Below, piece after piece: positions 32,954 through 45,107 of a stretch of 64,000 nucleotides of DNA. A program made the position numbers and the translations under genes. How positions within the stretch are numbered: position 1 is the first letter of the stretch; the number at the start of each line of letters is the position of its first letter. Below the pieces are notes generated by a model, which saw only the letters and a program-made list of their open reading frames with translations, did no database searches and was not told the origin of the DNA. Source of the DNA: Marasmius tenuissimus (Eukaryota; Basidiomycota; Agaricomycetes; Agaricales; Marasmiaceae); assembly GCA_029532415.1 (NCBI GenBank), contig JAQOTA010000050.1, forward strand, positions 3,286,001 to 3,350,000, given 5' to 3'.

Positions 32954-33963
32954 CTACATGAAAATACGGTCGCGTTTCACCACCATTATTGAGAAACCAA
33001 GCGCTTGTAATCTTTTTCCGACGGAGGTATTGTAGAGAAGCCCGAATGTAGTCCTATCCAAGTCAGGCCAATGGTCGGGAAGGGAAACAGTGACGACAGT
33101 GAAAGCATGAAGGTCGGACCTACCCCCGTCACCATGAAAGGTAACAGTGAGCTGAGTGGGCGTCAGCAAAGTTCGTTGGGGTCGTTCCACGTTAAACTAC
33201 TTACGTTGGGCTCACAGTCAAGGCCAAGAAACAACGCAGTAAGAGAGCGTAATAAGTGCTTCTTTGACTCCGGGACAGGTACAATATCGGAAAGTGGTGC
33301 ATCCTTGCGAGGCATGGTTGCAAAAACCTCCCGTACGAAATCTTCCACAGCGACTTTGTCCCGAATGGGCAAATCATTCTGCGATATGGAAGGAGGAGAA
33401 GTCGATGCTGCAAAGCAAGTGCTGCAAGACAGTCAGGAATTAGGAAGGATACGCACTCCATCGTTTATCTTTAGAAGGACTAACCCAAAAACAAAATTCC
33501 TTCGAGTGGACCGATTTCTTGAGCTCCTACCTATCCCAACGGTGACCTCCAGTCCGTACACCGGTCGGAACCGGCTACTAACAGGATGAAGCCACGCAAA
33601 ACATGCAGATTCCGGTTCTATTTTGGGGAGTGAAATGTCCAAGCAAATCACAATCCCATCGCTGCCTGTTTTCTTTGTCGGTTCGGCGGAAAGTACGATC
33701 TAGACACGACAATGTTCATAATATACCCATGTGGTCAATAACGACATCGAACATACCTCTGGTTTCGTTCGACAGTAATTCAAGACAACCTGCATTTGTC
33801 GGAATGCCATAAACGCCACTTCGGCGTCTGGCAGAACATCAAAACTGAAAGGACCTTCCATAGGCAGTTGATTGAAGAAGCCGCGTAAGAAGTTCACAAT
33901 TGATTGGTCGAGGTCGGAGTTGTCCACAGCTGGGGAATAAGAAATCGCATTATGGACATGCAT
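32954..33963 (-). CDS. Unknown multi-exon gene; probably the C-terminal part of the F-box/NTase-like gene, copy 1
   Basis: Exons run from 33963 or its acceptor at 33929 (AVDNSDLDQSIVNFLRGFF, MAFRQMQVVLNYCRTKPE), through IVLSAEPTKKTGSDGIVICL and RNFVFGLVLLKINDG, then NDLPIRDKVAVEDFVREVF and SLTALFLGLDCEPN, to LTVTFHGDGGRSDLHAFTVV and KRDRIFM. The joins use GTATGT, GTGCGT and GTAAGT donors. In copy 2 (39-41 kb) the matching region is spliced in phase onto the NTase-like part. Here the junction (donor at 33980, acceptor at 33930) is one base out of phase, so the two halves are given separately. Beta-strand-rich; no known domain. Confidence 0.5.
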
Positions 33964-33976
33964 ATACGTTTCGTGC

Positions 33977-35124
33977 CTACCTCAGAAAGTTAAAGAGGTG
34001 GAGGTATGAAGAAAGTAGGATGTACCGCTCCAAAGTCTGTTCCCGACAATCTGCACACGGGCTTTCTTCAGCCTCTTCCGGCGAATGCATAATCAAGTGC
34101 TGAGCAATATCTCCGTACGCCAGGTCCCACTTCCAACCGCATCTCCTTCCAGTACGGAGTGCGATTCTGATCTTCCTAGGCCAAGCGTGAAGGTGAGACC
34201 ACGAATTGGCGATTAACGTCTTCAGTTCGGTAGCGTTAGGATCGTAAGGGACCCGTATACTGTTCAGCGGCAAAACGAATGTCGCTGCGTCACCAACAGC
34301 ACGGTCCCGAGCGAATTTGTTAGCTCGGCACAAGCCACAAATCGCAGAAGACGACGGAACTACCATCCACCCACGACTCTCGTACTTCTTCAACGCATTC
34401 GACACGTTGAGAGTATCTAACATTTGCACCGTCTCATGAAGGTGGAGTGTTGAGTAGGGATACAGTGAAAAGGCATGGGTTGAACTGATAAAGTTCATAA
34501 CGCATGCTACCGACCGGGATATTGAAAAGCAAACGAGTTAGGTCGAACAACCTGTAGAACGGCGGACTCACTACTATGGAAGTCCAAAATGGCCTCAACT
34601 GGGGTTGATCTGCAAACGATGGTCTGCACCTTCGTTAGAGCCCCACGTACATATTTAGTGAAAGTCAAAACTGACGCAACTCCCTTGGAGTTATACCCTC
34701 TAGGCCTGGAAAGAACGACTGTCGTACGATGTATTGCGTCAGACAACCTAGACGGACCAGTGACGGTAGGCGTATACTTATAACCAAACAGAATAAGCAG
34801 GCGAACCAAAGGTTTGTAATTGCCTGGGTAGCAGTAAATATCCAAATCGGAATCGCGCCAATGTAAATTCGTGAAGAACTGCAGGGCGATTGATCCCGAT
34901 AGTAGGAACCCTTGCTCATGTTGCACCTCTCGGAAGCGAGCGATTTGAAACAACGAAAAGAATCGAAGTAGCAAGCGGTCTATGCTATACACACGACGTT
35001 CGTATGTTGCGATGGAATGGAAGAAGGTTTTATTCACTGATGCCATTCTCCTCAGCTCCGCTGGGGTGAACAGAGGCAGAAATGTATCAAAGGCCAACCC
35101 GAACAGGAGTAGTTGGCAAGCTTG
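33977..35124 (-). CDS. F-box-like plus nucleotidyltransferase-like protein, copy 1 (5' end unresolved)
   Basis: The exon starting at 35124 reads QLLLFGLAFDTFLPLFTPAE and L-R-R-M-A-S-V-N-K-T, an F-box-like helix pair. It then has GFLLSGSIALQFF, a short gap and SDLDIYCYPG. The G-S followed by h-D-h-D-h is the signature of the nucleotidyltransferase (Pol beta) superfold. An intron with a GTGAGT donor and TAG acceptor (about 34508-34553) joins DFHS to TCVMNFISSTHAFSLYPYST, a segment with C-G-L-C and C-A-D-C pairs. No ATG is seen in the first exon's frame, so an upstream exon is missing or lost. The same layout occurs at 39-41 kb. The activity and substrate are unknown. Confidence 0.5.
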
Positions 35125-35909
35125 CTGCGAGGGTCTGCCTCGTCTGTCAGTAATCTAGTTTGCAAGGTGTATTATCAACTATAGACTCACCTCGCAGGAC
35201 CACTACCCAAGATGTGAAGTCCCCGAATGTAAACCATAAGGTGTTTCGCGCAATTTGGTGAAGTTTGATACGAAGTCAATGGAATGAGTTTCCCAACAAG
35301 CAGTCCGGTATTTATGCCTCCAGTGCCATGGAGTATTTCAACACCAAATGAAGGTGGAGTACGGGATGTGACATTTTTTAGGGATGACAAGGCATGACTC
35401 GCCAGGGACCACTATGCATTGCAATACGCGGGTTATAGACGTTCTCCAAATTACAATACGGTCTACTTCGTCCCTGAAACGACACCGCGTCGTCATCGCT
35501 GAATCGGTGACAGTGGTTAAAGAAGTCCATTGTTCGATAATTATCTCACGCCACCTAGCGTTGTGCCATTAGTCTTCCTCGAAGTTCCACCGCACGTCGT
35601 GCAAAATAAACCATGGAGTCCGTACATCGTGAGAAGTAATCAAGATTGATTCACGGGAGATTGAAGTATCATAAATTGGTTGTGGTTTTGCTTACTAAAT
35701 ATATCGCATTCTTGTACTAGCGTCCTGAATAATATTTGGACCCCGAAACGCATTCCTTCCACTCCATCCACAAAAGTCAACCCGACAAGTGTATATTCTG
35801 GTCAAAGACACAATTGCAAATCAACTCCCGGTACCTTCGACTGTTGAATTTGGTAACCAGGCGACCTTCGTTTTGGCAATGACCCGTTCTTGCTAAGAGG
35901 CCTCACTCG
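35125..35909. other. Region upstream of NTase-like copy 1, no clear gene
   Basis: Probably holds the missing first exon of copy 1. A good donor (GTGAGT at 35185-35190, minus strand) matches the acceptor at 35125, but no ATG-initiated frame joins in phase. Confidence 0.35.
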
Positions 35910-36393
35910 TCATCTATCCAGCCTATGAATTATATTATTGCAAGTCACGGCTGTAATACTTACGATGAATGGCTCGACTTCGGATCCATGGAGTACGAAT
36001 AGCATGGCCTGAATTAACGTACAAGTTCGCACCACACGGTTGCCAGGACTGTAGCAACGAGTTGGTTCTGCGTCGTGTCCGGAATACTCCTCAACGACTC
36101 GTACGACCAATGAAACGTCAATCAGAAACTCCACCGATTGGGTAGAATCACAGGCTCCAGAGAACGCGTGTAACTGCGAGCGCAAGTCGGGAACTGTATT
36201 CTACACCTACTGAAACCTCTTCCAACCAATTGGCCCGGATCCGCGCCTTCCACATCGCACGCCGCACACATTTCCCACTCACAATACGAAGATAATATCG
36301 CCTATACCAGACTGGTTTCTTACTAGCCTCATCTGATATATTTACATATGGATACAAGTGTACCCCAGTGCGCCAATCGTTCAGCAAAATCAC
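35910..36393 (-). pseudogene. Unrecognised ORF fragments
   Basis: Two overlapping frames (MILLNDWRTGVHLYPYVNIS with VWYRRYYLRIVSGKCVRRAM, and QLHAFSGACDSTQSVEFLID with TLIQAMLFVLHGSEVEPFIV) would join across a 37-nt GTAGGT..CAG gap, shorter than other introns here. The flavour resembles the C-terminal part of the neighbouring NTase-like genes, but I cannot align it with confidence. Possibly a decayed copy. Confidence 0.2.
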
Positions 36394-37664
36394 GAAACCT
36401 GAAGATCTTTCTCTCAGACATGTTGATTCTTAAACTAATTCATACACCCCATGGAGAGTAGAAACCTAGAAACCGAACGCATTACACAGTGACACAGGAC
36501 TAAGAAGCATAGGTGTATATCGACTCATGGGGAAGAAATTTCTTCTCTACTGGTCAAACCTTCTACAACCATATCCGGAGTCCAAACCGAACAAACTTCA
36601 TTCTCCATCTCCGCATTGGTTGATTAACGACTTACAGATCGATTGTCCTGCAAGCTACTACTTTAATCCTGAACGGTAAAGTGGGATGCGAGGAACGCAA
36701 TTCCCGATGCGACGGGTGTTCCATATACTGAGACTTAATTTTTATTTCTCTGAGTTATCGGTACTCTGTATCGCAGTTGAGTCCAGACTCGTATTATTAT
36801 TATTAGAAGTTACATCCCATATCTGGACCCCATAGGATACCGTACGACCCGAAATTAGGCGTGAAGTTGCGCAATCCAACAGGCACAAGGACGTCTTCAC
36901 AGCCATTAGTGAATCTTTTTTTCCCCTACTTCTCAACCAATCAATGCCTTTTGATGGCCTAACCAACTACTGAACTCCACCACCTAGGTAGCACATGCTC
37001 TATTCTCGCCCGAGCGAGAGCACACAAGTTCGAAGCTTGGATCAGGGGGACTGACCCTTACAAATTCCTCATTGAACTGGTTCACTAGCGTCAACTCAAC
37101 GGAAAACTGGGATCAATGCTTCGTCCCACAGACACACCACTCACGGCCTGCACACCCTTAAATAATCCTTACGACCAATCCAACCACGACAAAGGAAGAG
37201 TGTTATCAAGAGGGTGCAGGGAAAAGAAGCCACCTTCTCTGGATGGGAAGTACCAACAAGACATTGTGAACATTGGTTCTACCTACTCACCATCTACAAT
37301 TACCTATTTGAGTACCGAACTTGTGGGTACAACCCATTTTGACATTCCAGGATCGTCTCCCATTCACCAATGCGTACACCATTGATACCATTAATGTACG
37401 TGAACTGAACCACCGGCCCTGATATTCATTGAACTACAGTCACTCAAACTGCTCTGACCCCACGTTCCACGGATAACCCACCATCTATCAGGCTCTCTTC
37501 TCACCTGTTCACTATTCATGTACACGTTCCCTATGTTCATGACCTGTTATTGCCGTGATATGACTCCTTGATCATGTTCGATACGCTGCTTGTAGCGAAT
37601 ATCCGAGTTGATCTAACGTCCCTACTTAACCCGGTGGTCCCTAGTGCAACTGAAGGAAATATAA
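36394..37664. other. AT-richer gene-poor stretch
   Basis: About 1.3 kb with no supported gene, repeat or RNA on either strand. Confidence 0.4.
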
Positions 37665-38124
37665 TCATAAGGAAACATTCTCCCAACTGATACAGACTCT
37701 TGACAAACATGCATCGTACTGACAATGGCACATTGACTCGCCTTCCACCCCGCTCCGAGGTTCCCGCTTATCAACGCGAAAGTCCACCAGATAATCAAAC
37801 CGGTTCGTACGCAAAACTCCGGCTGAACACATCTCGTTATCTATTACCCTAGTGAACAATAGCCAGTGTTTTTGCTCACCCACTAGTGGGGGTATTCAAA
37901 CGTTGTCTCCACCGTAGATTGAAAATCACAAAACTTCGACCATCATGAATGCAGGACGGAAAAACACCATTTAAATACAGCATCTTTTCACACCAAGAAC
38001 CACCCGGCTCAAAGGACGAACTCATAGAAAAGAAGACAGCATAACGTTTATAGTTGTGCCGTGCGGACTGAACCACCTGGGTTTCCAATTTCAGACACGA
38101 TGAGATCATAGTCGCCAACGGCAC
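37665..38124 (-). pseudogene. Unrecognised ORF fragments
   Basis: Two frames meet near 37880 (NGVFPSCIHDGRSFVIFNLR then EQKHWLLFTRVIDNEMCSAG and LRTNRFDYLVDFRVDKRE) and would form one protein if a single base were changed. Beta-rich, with no domain recognised. It may be another remnant of the C-terminal part of the NTase-like family. Confidence 0.2.
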
Positions 38125-39117
38125 TTATAGAAGCTACGGTCGTCCTTGGGAGAATAGTCTTAGAAGTTGAGATCTCACGACGTACCCCTCGTTCTTGTCC
38201 GCGACCAGATATGGTATTCAGTTTCAAATCTCAGGTTAACACTCACGCCCCTAGACCTATTGGCGCCTGGACAGTGGACCCACTACTTGATTGCATTGTT
38301 AATGACATCATACAAAGTTGTAGTGAATCACTGGTCACCTTCAATTGACGATCACTGGACTAGTGAGCAACTTTTCCTAATCTCCTTTCTTGGTTCTGTC
38401 GCCGACCTGGACCCGGGCACTCTTCCAAAACGACTATTTCTTCTTTCACATTCTCATGAAAGTGCCTAATCATGCTGCAAGTTGTACCGTGGTGCACCAC
38501 GGAATAAACCAATCTACCACGGGTATCACTGTTCACTGGTCACCGGTCAACCTTGACGCATAGACATGCGCCTAATAGTAAATAACATAGATCTATCTAT
38601 CTGTCATAAGACCACGGTGTATTGATCCGGTATCTGTTTCACCATACACATACAATATACCATACGGGAGCAAACCTTTACCCATGGATGATGGGACATA
38701 ATTCTCGTAACTTACCCTGCGACGTGACAATCCCTCACACTATCTCTCTCGTCGTGGTGCGATTTCACCTCGGGGTATCCACAACCTCAAAAGCTTTTTG
38801 TGGATGCATAAAAAGGCTCCCATGACCCACATATGGTCGTTGCGGGTTTTGGACAAACTCTCGCGAGTTTTCTCACCGCAAATTCCACGTGAAGGTGAGT
38901 CCTGTACGGTTTTCTTAGAATCAAGACGCGGTATTCGGCTCTTGAAGCTTGACTCACGACACAATATAATTCTCGTCAGACATTACTATTGTTTAACGTT
39001 CAACCCTCAGGGGACGTTTGATATCCTATGTCGGAATTATTCAAGGCAGACAGCGACATATTCCGTGAGGCATATTCATATTACTACGCGACTGGCCCGT
39101 TTCCCGTTCAGTGTCTA
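38125..39117. other. Gene-poor stretch, no gene seen
   Basis: About 1 kb between ORF fragments and the 3' end of NTase-like copy 2. No repeat or RNA gene recognised. Confidence 0.4.
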
Positions 39118-41138
39118 CTATGCCATCCATGGCATCCCATCGGCGTATATGAACGTTCCCAACCCTTCGCGAACCAGAAAACAACCAACTCGATGATTAT
39201 GAAGAAAGCGAACAGGTGTCCCTACGAATAACACACACGGAAACCCAAAGAAAACCGACACATGAGAACGGCCTGTAGCGCTGAGAGTGATTTTTATCTG
39301 GTAACAAAGCGTTAACAACATGCGGCCAGTGAGAAGAGAAGACCTTCTCACGTCATCAACCGAAAAGGCAAGAATGGAGCACAAATTCACGACTTGACTA
39401 GACACCAGCGACAATTGATGTTCAACAACATCATCCCGCGCCGAGTAAGCATTCCACGCTTCCTTGACTAGATGCCTGATTTCACCACGAATGGCTTCCC
39501 CAAAGGCTCTAATCAGGGATTTGTCGTTTGGAAACTTCAGACACCTTGCCTGGTCAGCAGGGTAGCCAAAATGTGAGAGAATGTTGTACCCTATACCCAT
39601 AACGTTGGGGGTAATGTCGGCGAAAAACAAGGAGTCCTTCCTTCTGTAGATGATAGAAGGGAAGAATAATTGTGCCTCGATTATAACGTTTCCTGAAAGC
39701 CCTAGGGAAACGCATATGGACAGCTCGATCCGCCTATTAGTCTGGGATTCCCGACACCATACTATTTGCATCACAAAGACCTACCGATGGCGGATATCTG
39801 AGACCGACATACAACGGACTGAGTCGCCTCCGGAGTCCAAATATGGTGACGCCGGATATCTTGCTATTCACTCCAAGATATGGTACCAATGCTTTTCGTA
39901 GGTAGCGTAAGAAGCGAATGACTCTGAGAGCCCTGAATTGCAAATCAGATTGTGATTTTATTCGACGAAGGACGGACTCCACGGCACTACCCATAGAACG
40001 TCAGCGTACAATACTCATACCGAAAAGGAATGCATGCTCACTTAATTGCGCCAGCCAGACCAACGGTTTCCGTACTTGGACCGACTGAAGTCTGAGTTAT
40101 ACTCCAAGACTGCTCTGCCGACGCGCAAATAATACCACAATGGGGAATGACACCAGTCTCGAAACTGATGGCGAAATACTCTGGGGTTCCCATAAGATGG
40201 TTCCAAGTATTGCAAAAAATGCTATTGTCTTCAGGGCTTTCATTGTCCAGAGTTAAGACCCAACTGGGAGGGTCACCCACCCTACGCTGCATAGTGTATT
40301 CCGAAATCATGCTACAAACCGAATCTGCATGTGGGACTTGCAAGTTAGTCCAACCTCGAGTGCCCCACTTCGTTACGTGACCTAAAACTTCTGGATCATA
40401 CCTGGGTAACGGACCACTGCACGACACGAATTCTGATCGACGAAAAGTGGTATCAGGATACAAGGATACGGCACAGCGGCTTGTGATGAAATTCATGGTA
40501 ATTGCTGCAGGAATACATAATTGGTTTGTTGAATGAGAAGACTGAGCGAAACTTACTCGAAAAAGATTTCAATAACGCTGCCATGGGACTCCTCCAGCAC
40601 AAATACACATTTATCTTCCGTCCCGTGAAAGTATGAACAAAAACCTTCATCGACCGAATTCCAGAACGGGGGAGGAACACTCGTCCATTATCTTCAGTAA
40701 CGAGTCCATACCCTCCTTCGCGAACCAAAAATGTTCGGAGGTCTTCAAACCCTTGGTCGGGACAAGAAACGTCCAAGTCAATGTCAGGTATGATCCCTCC
40801 TCGAAGAAAGAAAATGACGAGGGATCCAATGATCAATGCGCCAGTTCTTCGTTGGAAAGAGCGGAACGTCTCGCAGTGACTAATGTTCGGAAAGAATCGA
40901 CCCAAAACTTGGAGATAGCGCCTCCAGTACATGAATCGAATCCCCGACCGAAACGAAGGGTGGACGGCAGACAAGTTGGCTATCTCGGCTGGATGCAGAT
41001 GGGACGCGATCTCAGGTCCAAAGAGTTTGACCACCGTGAAGAACGTATTCAACCACGTAAACCCGCTATCCAAAATCTGAATAACTCGAAAATGCACCTA
41101 GTTAGATTTGATACTTACTGTTGACCGTCAGAATTCAT
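39118..41138 (-). CDS. F-box-like plus nucleotidyltransferase-like protein, copy 2 (complete model)
   Basis: At least five exons join in phase: 41119-41138 (MNSDGQ), 40557-41065, 40042-40504, 39816-39986 (approximate end) and a last exon to 39118. The introns are 41066-41118, 40505-40556, 39987-40041 and one with GTAGGT..CAG near 39770-39815. Order of parts: F-box-like helices (KLFGPEIASHLHPAEIANLS); IIGSLVIFFLRGG then PDIDLDVSCP, the G-S...D-x-D nucleotidyltransferase signature; MNFITSRCAVSLYPD; a basic helix (SVLRRIKSQSDLQFRALRVI); RIELSICVSLGLSGNVIIEA; and a hydrophobic beta-rich end (VSVFFGFPCVLFVGTPVRFL). About 590 residues. I know of no named family with this layout. Function unknown. 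Confidence 0.5.
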
Positions 41139-41187
41139 GGCGTGGTAGCAGTAAAGTTAAAGAGTGAACTTGGAAAAGATGCGCACG

Positions 41188-41430
41188 CTAACTTCGAAGT
41201 GCAGGTAATAAAAGGCTTCTGGGTGATTCATGGTCGAGATCTACGTCATTTGTGAGGGTGGAGCCAGGGAACACGAAGCTGATTCCACCCGCGACGGCGC
41301 TCTTCCAATAGGAGGAGGCGGGGGGAAGGATGAAGTAGAGCATATTCGCAATCGCTCCCAGGTAGATGGGAACGAAATCGGGGCTGGGAAGAACACAGAA
41401 CGTCGATGACATCGCTGAAAAACAAGCCCA
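41188..41430 (-). pseudogene. Fragment of a third NTase-like copy
   Basis: A short frame reads SSYWKSAVAGGISFVFPGST and TNDVDLDHESPRSLLLP, with the same G-G/S...D-x-D spacing as copies 1 and 2, then stops. The N-terminal F-box part and everything downstream are missing. It lies about 60 bases from the inverted-repeat element at 41.5 kb, which may have taken part in its truncation. Confidence 0.35.
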
Positions 41431-41494
41431 AAACCAGCCAGCGATGACGTAGACCCTTTCTCGGAATTTTCCGAGCTCGACTTCGATCTACTCG

Positions 41495-42411
41495 TTACGG
41501 TTGCCGAGCAGGCTCAGGCTGACCTGATTGACCAAAGAGCCAGGCAAGGGAGCCAAATAGAGATTCGCCACGAGTATAGGGTTCAGAAGTATATGCTGCC
41601 GTAATCGACGCCATTTTTATTGCGAGTCGGAGACCCCCAGGCTGTACGCTGGGTCTTTGGCGGCATGTTATCCTCTCTTCAGCCACTTTTATTGATTTTG
41701 AGGTGTGTCAAAATGTTCTGGCCCACCTCTGGAATGTTTTGCTACCATAATCCGCTTTCTATGGGGGTCAACCGGCCTCAACGTGGAACTGAGTCAAATT
41801 AACTCAAGCTCACATTTTCCAATATAGATAGTTTTGCTTCCTGACGGTTGCCTGATTCCTCTGGGCTTTTGCCCGACAACCGAATGTGGCGAAATAAGTG
41901 TGTATCCCGACGGCCTGAAACGTGAAACGCATCATAGCGCGCCGGTCGCACAGCAGAAACTCACCGTTTTTCTCGATTTTCCAGCGGACTTCAGCCTATC
42001 TTGTCAGTGTAGGATTCTTGATCTCGTACCGCCAGAGGATCACCAAGGTCGTGGAGAGCTGACGAAAAAATGTTTACCTTGTCAATTTACCTTTCCTGTA
42101 ACACGTTAACTAAGATGAAATGCCAGACCTTCCTGATTCGGACTTGTCATTGTTCGTATGTTTTCTCCATGTTTTTCCAACGAATTTTGGGCTAATTTTA
42201 CCTGTCTGAACTTGCCTTGTCCTTGCCAGAGGGATATTGGAGTTTCCCGCTGGTTTGGGGTGTCTGTCTGGCACCATCCCTTCCCCCCAGAACATCTCCC
42301 CTGATCGGAAGTTTCGTCAATTAACCTTCCCAAGATTGACTATCAGCAGATTACTATAGCTTGGGACGACCTCTAGCCTGAGGTCGGCCTGAGCCTGCTC
42401 GGCAACCGTAA
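41495..42411. mobile_element. 917-bp non-autonomous inverted-repeat DNA transposon
   Basis: Both ends read inward TTACGGTTGCCGAGCAGGCT then CAGGC[T/C]GACCT, a 31-base terminal inverted repeat with one mismatch. The 4-mer CTCG flanks both ends (41491-41494 and 42412-42415) as a likely target duplication. The interior has only short frames and no transposase motif, so it is a deletion derivative or MITE-like element. A 4-bp duplication does not fit hAT, Tc1/mariner or PIF/Harbinger, so I leave the superfamily open. Confidence 0.75.
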
Positions 42412-42415
42412 CTCG

Positions 42416-43256
42416 TAGAGCGTTTGCAATATGCTCCAGTAGCCAAACTCTCAAGTAGAATTCCACGAACCAACCCTTCGGAGTCTATCCTACCGCGGAC
42501 CGCTTTCACTGTACATACGATTCACGAGCCGCCCCCAGACAAATAGGACTCGATCTCAGATCTATCCGAGAGCGATACCAACTCCCTTCTGGAAAATATA
42601 GTTGCAAACCCCAATGTTAAATCTGGAGCGCCGGTGATCCACTAGAAGGCTTGTTTGTCGTTATCAGGATTCTCCCACAGTGAGACATGCGCATTCATTG
42701 TAAGTAAATCTAATAGAGCTACCGTGACCACCTGCTATATAGGTGCGCGATTGGAACTCGTTCAAAAGTAGGGCACACTAAGCCAATTTGACGTAGCTGA
42801 AAGGTCACCTTCGACCATACATGATGGTCAATGAGCGTACACATACGTTGTCATGAACGCTCGTGCAGGGTCCCACGCGATACATCAAGCGACACCCACA
42901 ATTCGAATGAGGCTCACAATCCCAAAACTCCTTGAATATGCTGCGAAACTGACTCAGGAACAATTTTAGCATTCGAGTAAACCGTAATTTGAGAATGATT
43001 AAGACACCAAGGAGAATCTTCAAGCCTACCAAAGCAAACTGATATTTTCCGTTACCAAGTTATTACAGTCCAGAAGGCGAGGATACTAGAACCATGGAGT
43101 TCATTCATAGGTCACCAGATCTACCTAAATTCAATACATACTGTTACAGAAAGGAAACAAAGAATTGGTTTTTTATCGGTGTTTCGTCAAAAAAGAAAAG
43201 GTAATCGTTCCAGACACACAGAAAGGCTGGCATGTTTGGTTCCTCCGACAGTCCCT
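42416..43256. other. Intergenic region, no gene seen
   Basis: About 840 bases between the inverted-repeat element and the next gene. A 75-codon minus-strand frame (42805-43032, with hydrophobic and Cys-containing parts) has no recognisable relative and is not called. Confidence 0.4.
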
Positions 43257-44919
43257 TCAAGCTCTCCTAGCCTTCTTGGACTTTCGGGTGTTCGCCAAGA
43301 ATGGATCCTCGACATCCTCCAGGAAGACTGTACTGGTATCCTTCTCATCACGTCCACCCTTCTGCACGTCTTTGCCATCAACGTTAGAATGAGATCCACT
43401 ACCATTCGCATCTGAGGATGCGGTGACCGACCCACTGTCGTCACCAATAACATCTTCAGGCAGCACAAGCCCAGATAGAGCCTTATAAGCCATGTCGTCC
43501 TCGCGTTCGACGGCGCGACTAATAGCAGACGAGCTCTCCTCACTATCCAATTCCACCGACGGTCTCTGTACTTCTAAATCGGACCGACCTAAGACCCGAA
43601 GACTTTTTATGATGGCCTGATAGACCTATTGAAGCTGGTTAGCATCAAGTCTCGATGTAGCAATTCGAAACTTGCCTTCTTCTTTGATTTAGAGGGGTCG
43701 CGTGCGGTCATGATGTAGATGTTGAAAGAAACGTTGGCCATGATCAACGTGCCGGGCCTGAGTTCGTCCCACACACGCCATGGTGGAATGAGTTCTCCTT
43801 TGACGTTCCGCCAGTCCAGCTGAACCACTTGGGCAGTTCGTTGCTGGAAACGACTCCCACTATAACCAGGAAGAACCCAGGGATTGTACTTAGCTCCGAC
43901 CCTAATGCGTTCAACTGTTGATCATAAGAAAAGAGTAAGTCATGACATCAGAACGTTAAAATTTGAGCGGGCATACCACTGGGCAACTCATCATCCGAGA
44001 GCGGTTTTCCCTTCTTGACATCGACCTCAGTCACCAAAGACCGGGTTTGTGTAGCACCAGAGTTGTCGGATGTATTGGCACCATTTGCGACCGAAGTGTT
44101 ACCATTGACCGCAAACGCGCGCCTCTTCTTTAAGGGCTTTCTCAAACCCAAAGACGAAGACGAGGATTCGCGTTCCACCTACAAATTTGTATGAGTCAGA
44201 ATCGTATGCCAAGCCCCAGTGCTACCATTGCCTACCGTGTATAATAGAGCGCCGTGTAACGCGATTAGAGAATGGATCTCCTCTTCAGGCGTCTTACGCC
44301 TGATGATCTCTTTCACGTCAAACGACTAAAAGCAAACATCAGGAGTCAACTATCGTCCGCATTTCACAACGCCTCGAGAACATGCCACCTACTTGGTTTT
44401 CCTCCATCTCCTCACGTTGGTCTGTGGCTCGCATAGCGTCCAGAACTACAACTTGATTGTGAAAAAACGTCTCCAAGGCTTCTGAAGCGAAACTAGGCTT
44501 GGCTAAGACAATGACTTGCTTGACAGGCGTAGAATCCGTAATACGGTTTGGCTGAGATCGAAAAGAACGTCAACGTTCTTGATTGTTGTCGACGGGGAGT
44601 TGGCACCCACCTCATCACGATTAAATCCTGGAAAATGGTTACCCTTCGGACCCAAGAGAGTGCCATATTTCTCGCCTTGGATTTCACCAAAGACGTTCGT
44701 GCTGAACTCGACATTATCTGCGGTGCGATACCCGAACGTGGTACTCCAATTACCACCGGCACGTTTAAAGAAATCCACGTCGTATTCGGTTTGGCAAAGT
44801 GCCGACTTCCCCATATTCGCAATGATACGGTGAACGTGGTCGTACAATCCCTTGGACGCGTTCCGTTTCCGAAGAAGAGGCGAAGAGACGCTGTTGTGAG
44901 AGTAGCTGAATGCGCTCAT
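43257..44919 (-). CDS. Uncharacterised six-exon gene
   Basis: All joins are in phase: 44611-44919 (ATG at 44917-44919), 44393-44551, 44236-44325, 43977-44178, 43676-43914 and 43257-43625. The protein of about 450 residues has an N-terminal half with GGNWSTTFGYRT and GPKGNHFPGFNR, a helical middle (EALETFFHNQVVVLDAMRAT), a basic low-complexity linker (LRKPLKKRRAFAVNG), then VLPGYSGSRFQQRTAQVVQL, LRPGTLIMANVSFNIYI and YQAIIKSLRVLGRSDL, and an acidic Ser/Asp-rich tail with a final KSKKARRA. The last intron (43626-43675) is a GC-AG intron with the strong donor AAG/GCAAGT. I believe such proteins are frequent in agaric genomes, but I know of no function. Confidence 0.65.
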
Positions 44920-45107
44920 GACTATGGTAAGAAGACGAGGATGTAGGACGAAGGCCTCAAGTGATGGGCTTTTAAACGCAGCAAATCTATAGTTGTATGA
45001 TTAGACAAAGAACACAAGACCACAAAACCAAAGGTACCTCACCTACCATCGATTACACCACGAAATACAGACGGAAGAATCCTCCGCAAGTCCTACCAGG
45101 GCATTTA

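Noticed and set aside
37116..37385. 89-codon plus-strand ORF
   Set aside because: Low-complexity, Thr/Pro/Ser-rich by composition, without introns, neighbours or family signal.
44548..44946. 132-codon plus-strand ORF
   Set aside because: Shadow of the first exons of the well-spliced minus-strand gene.
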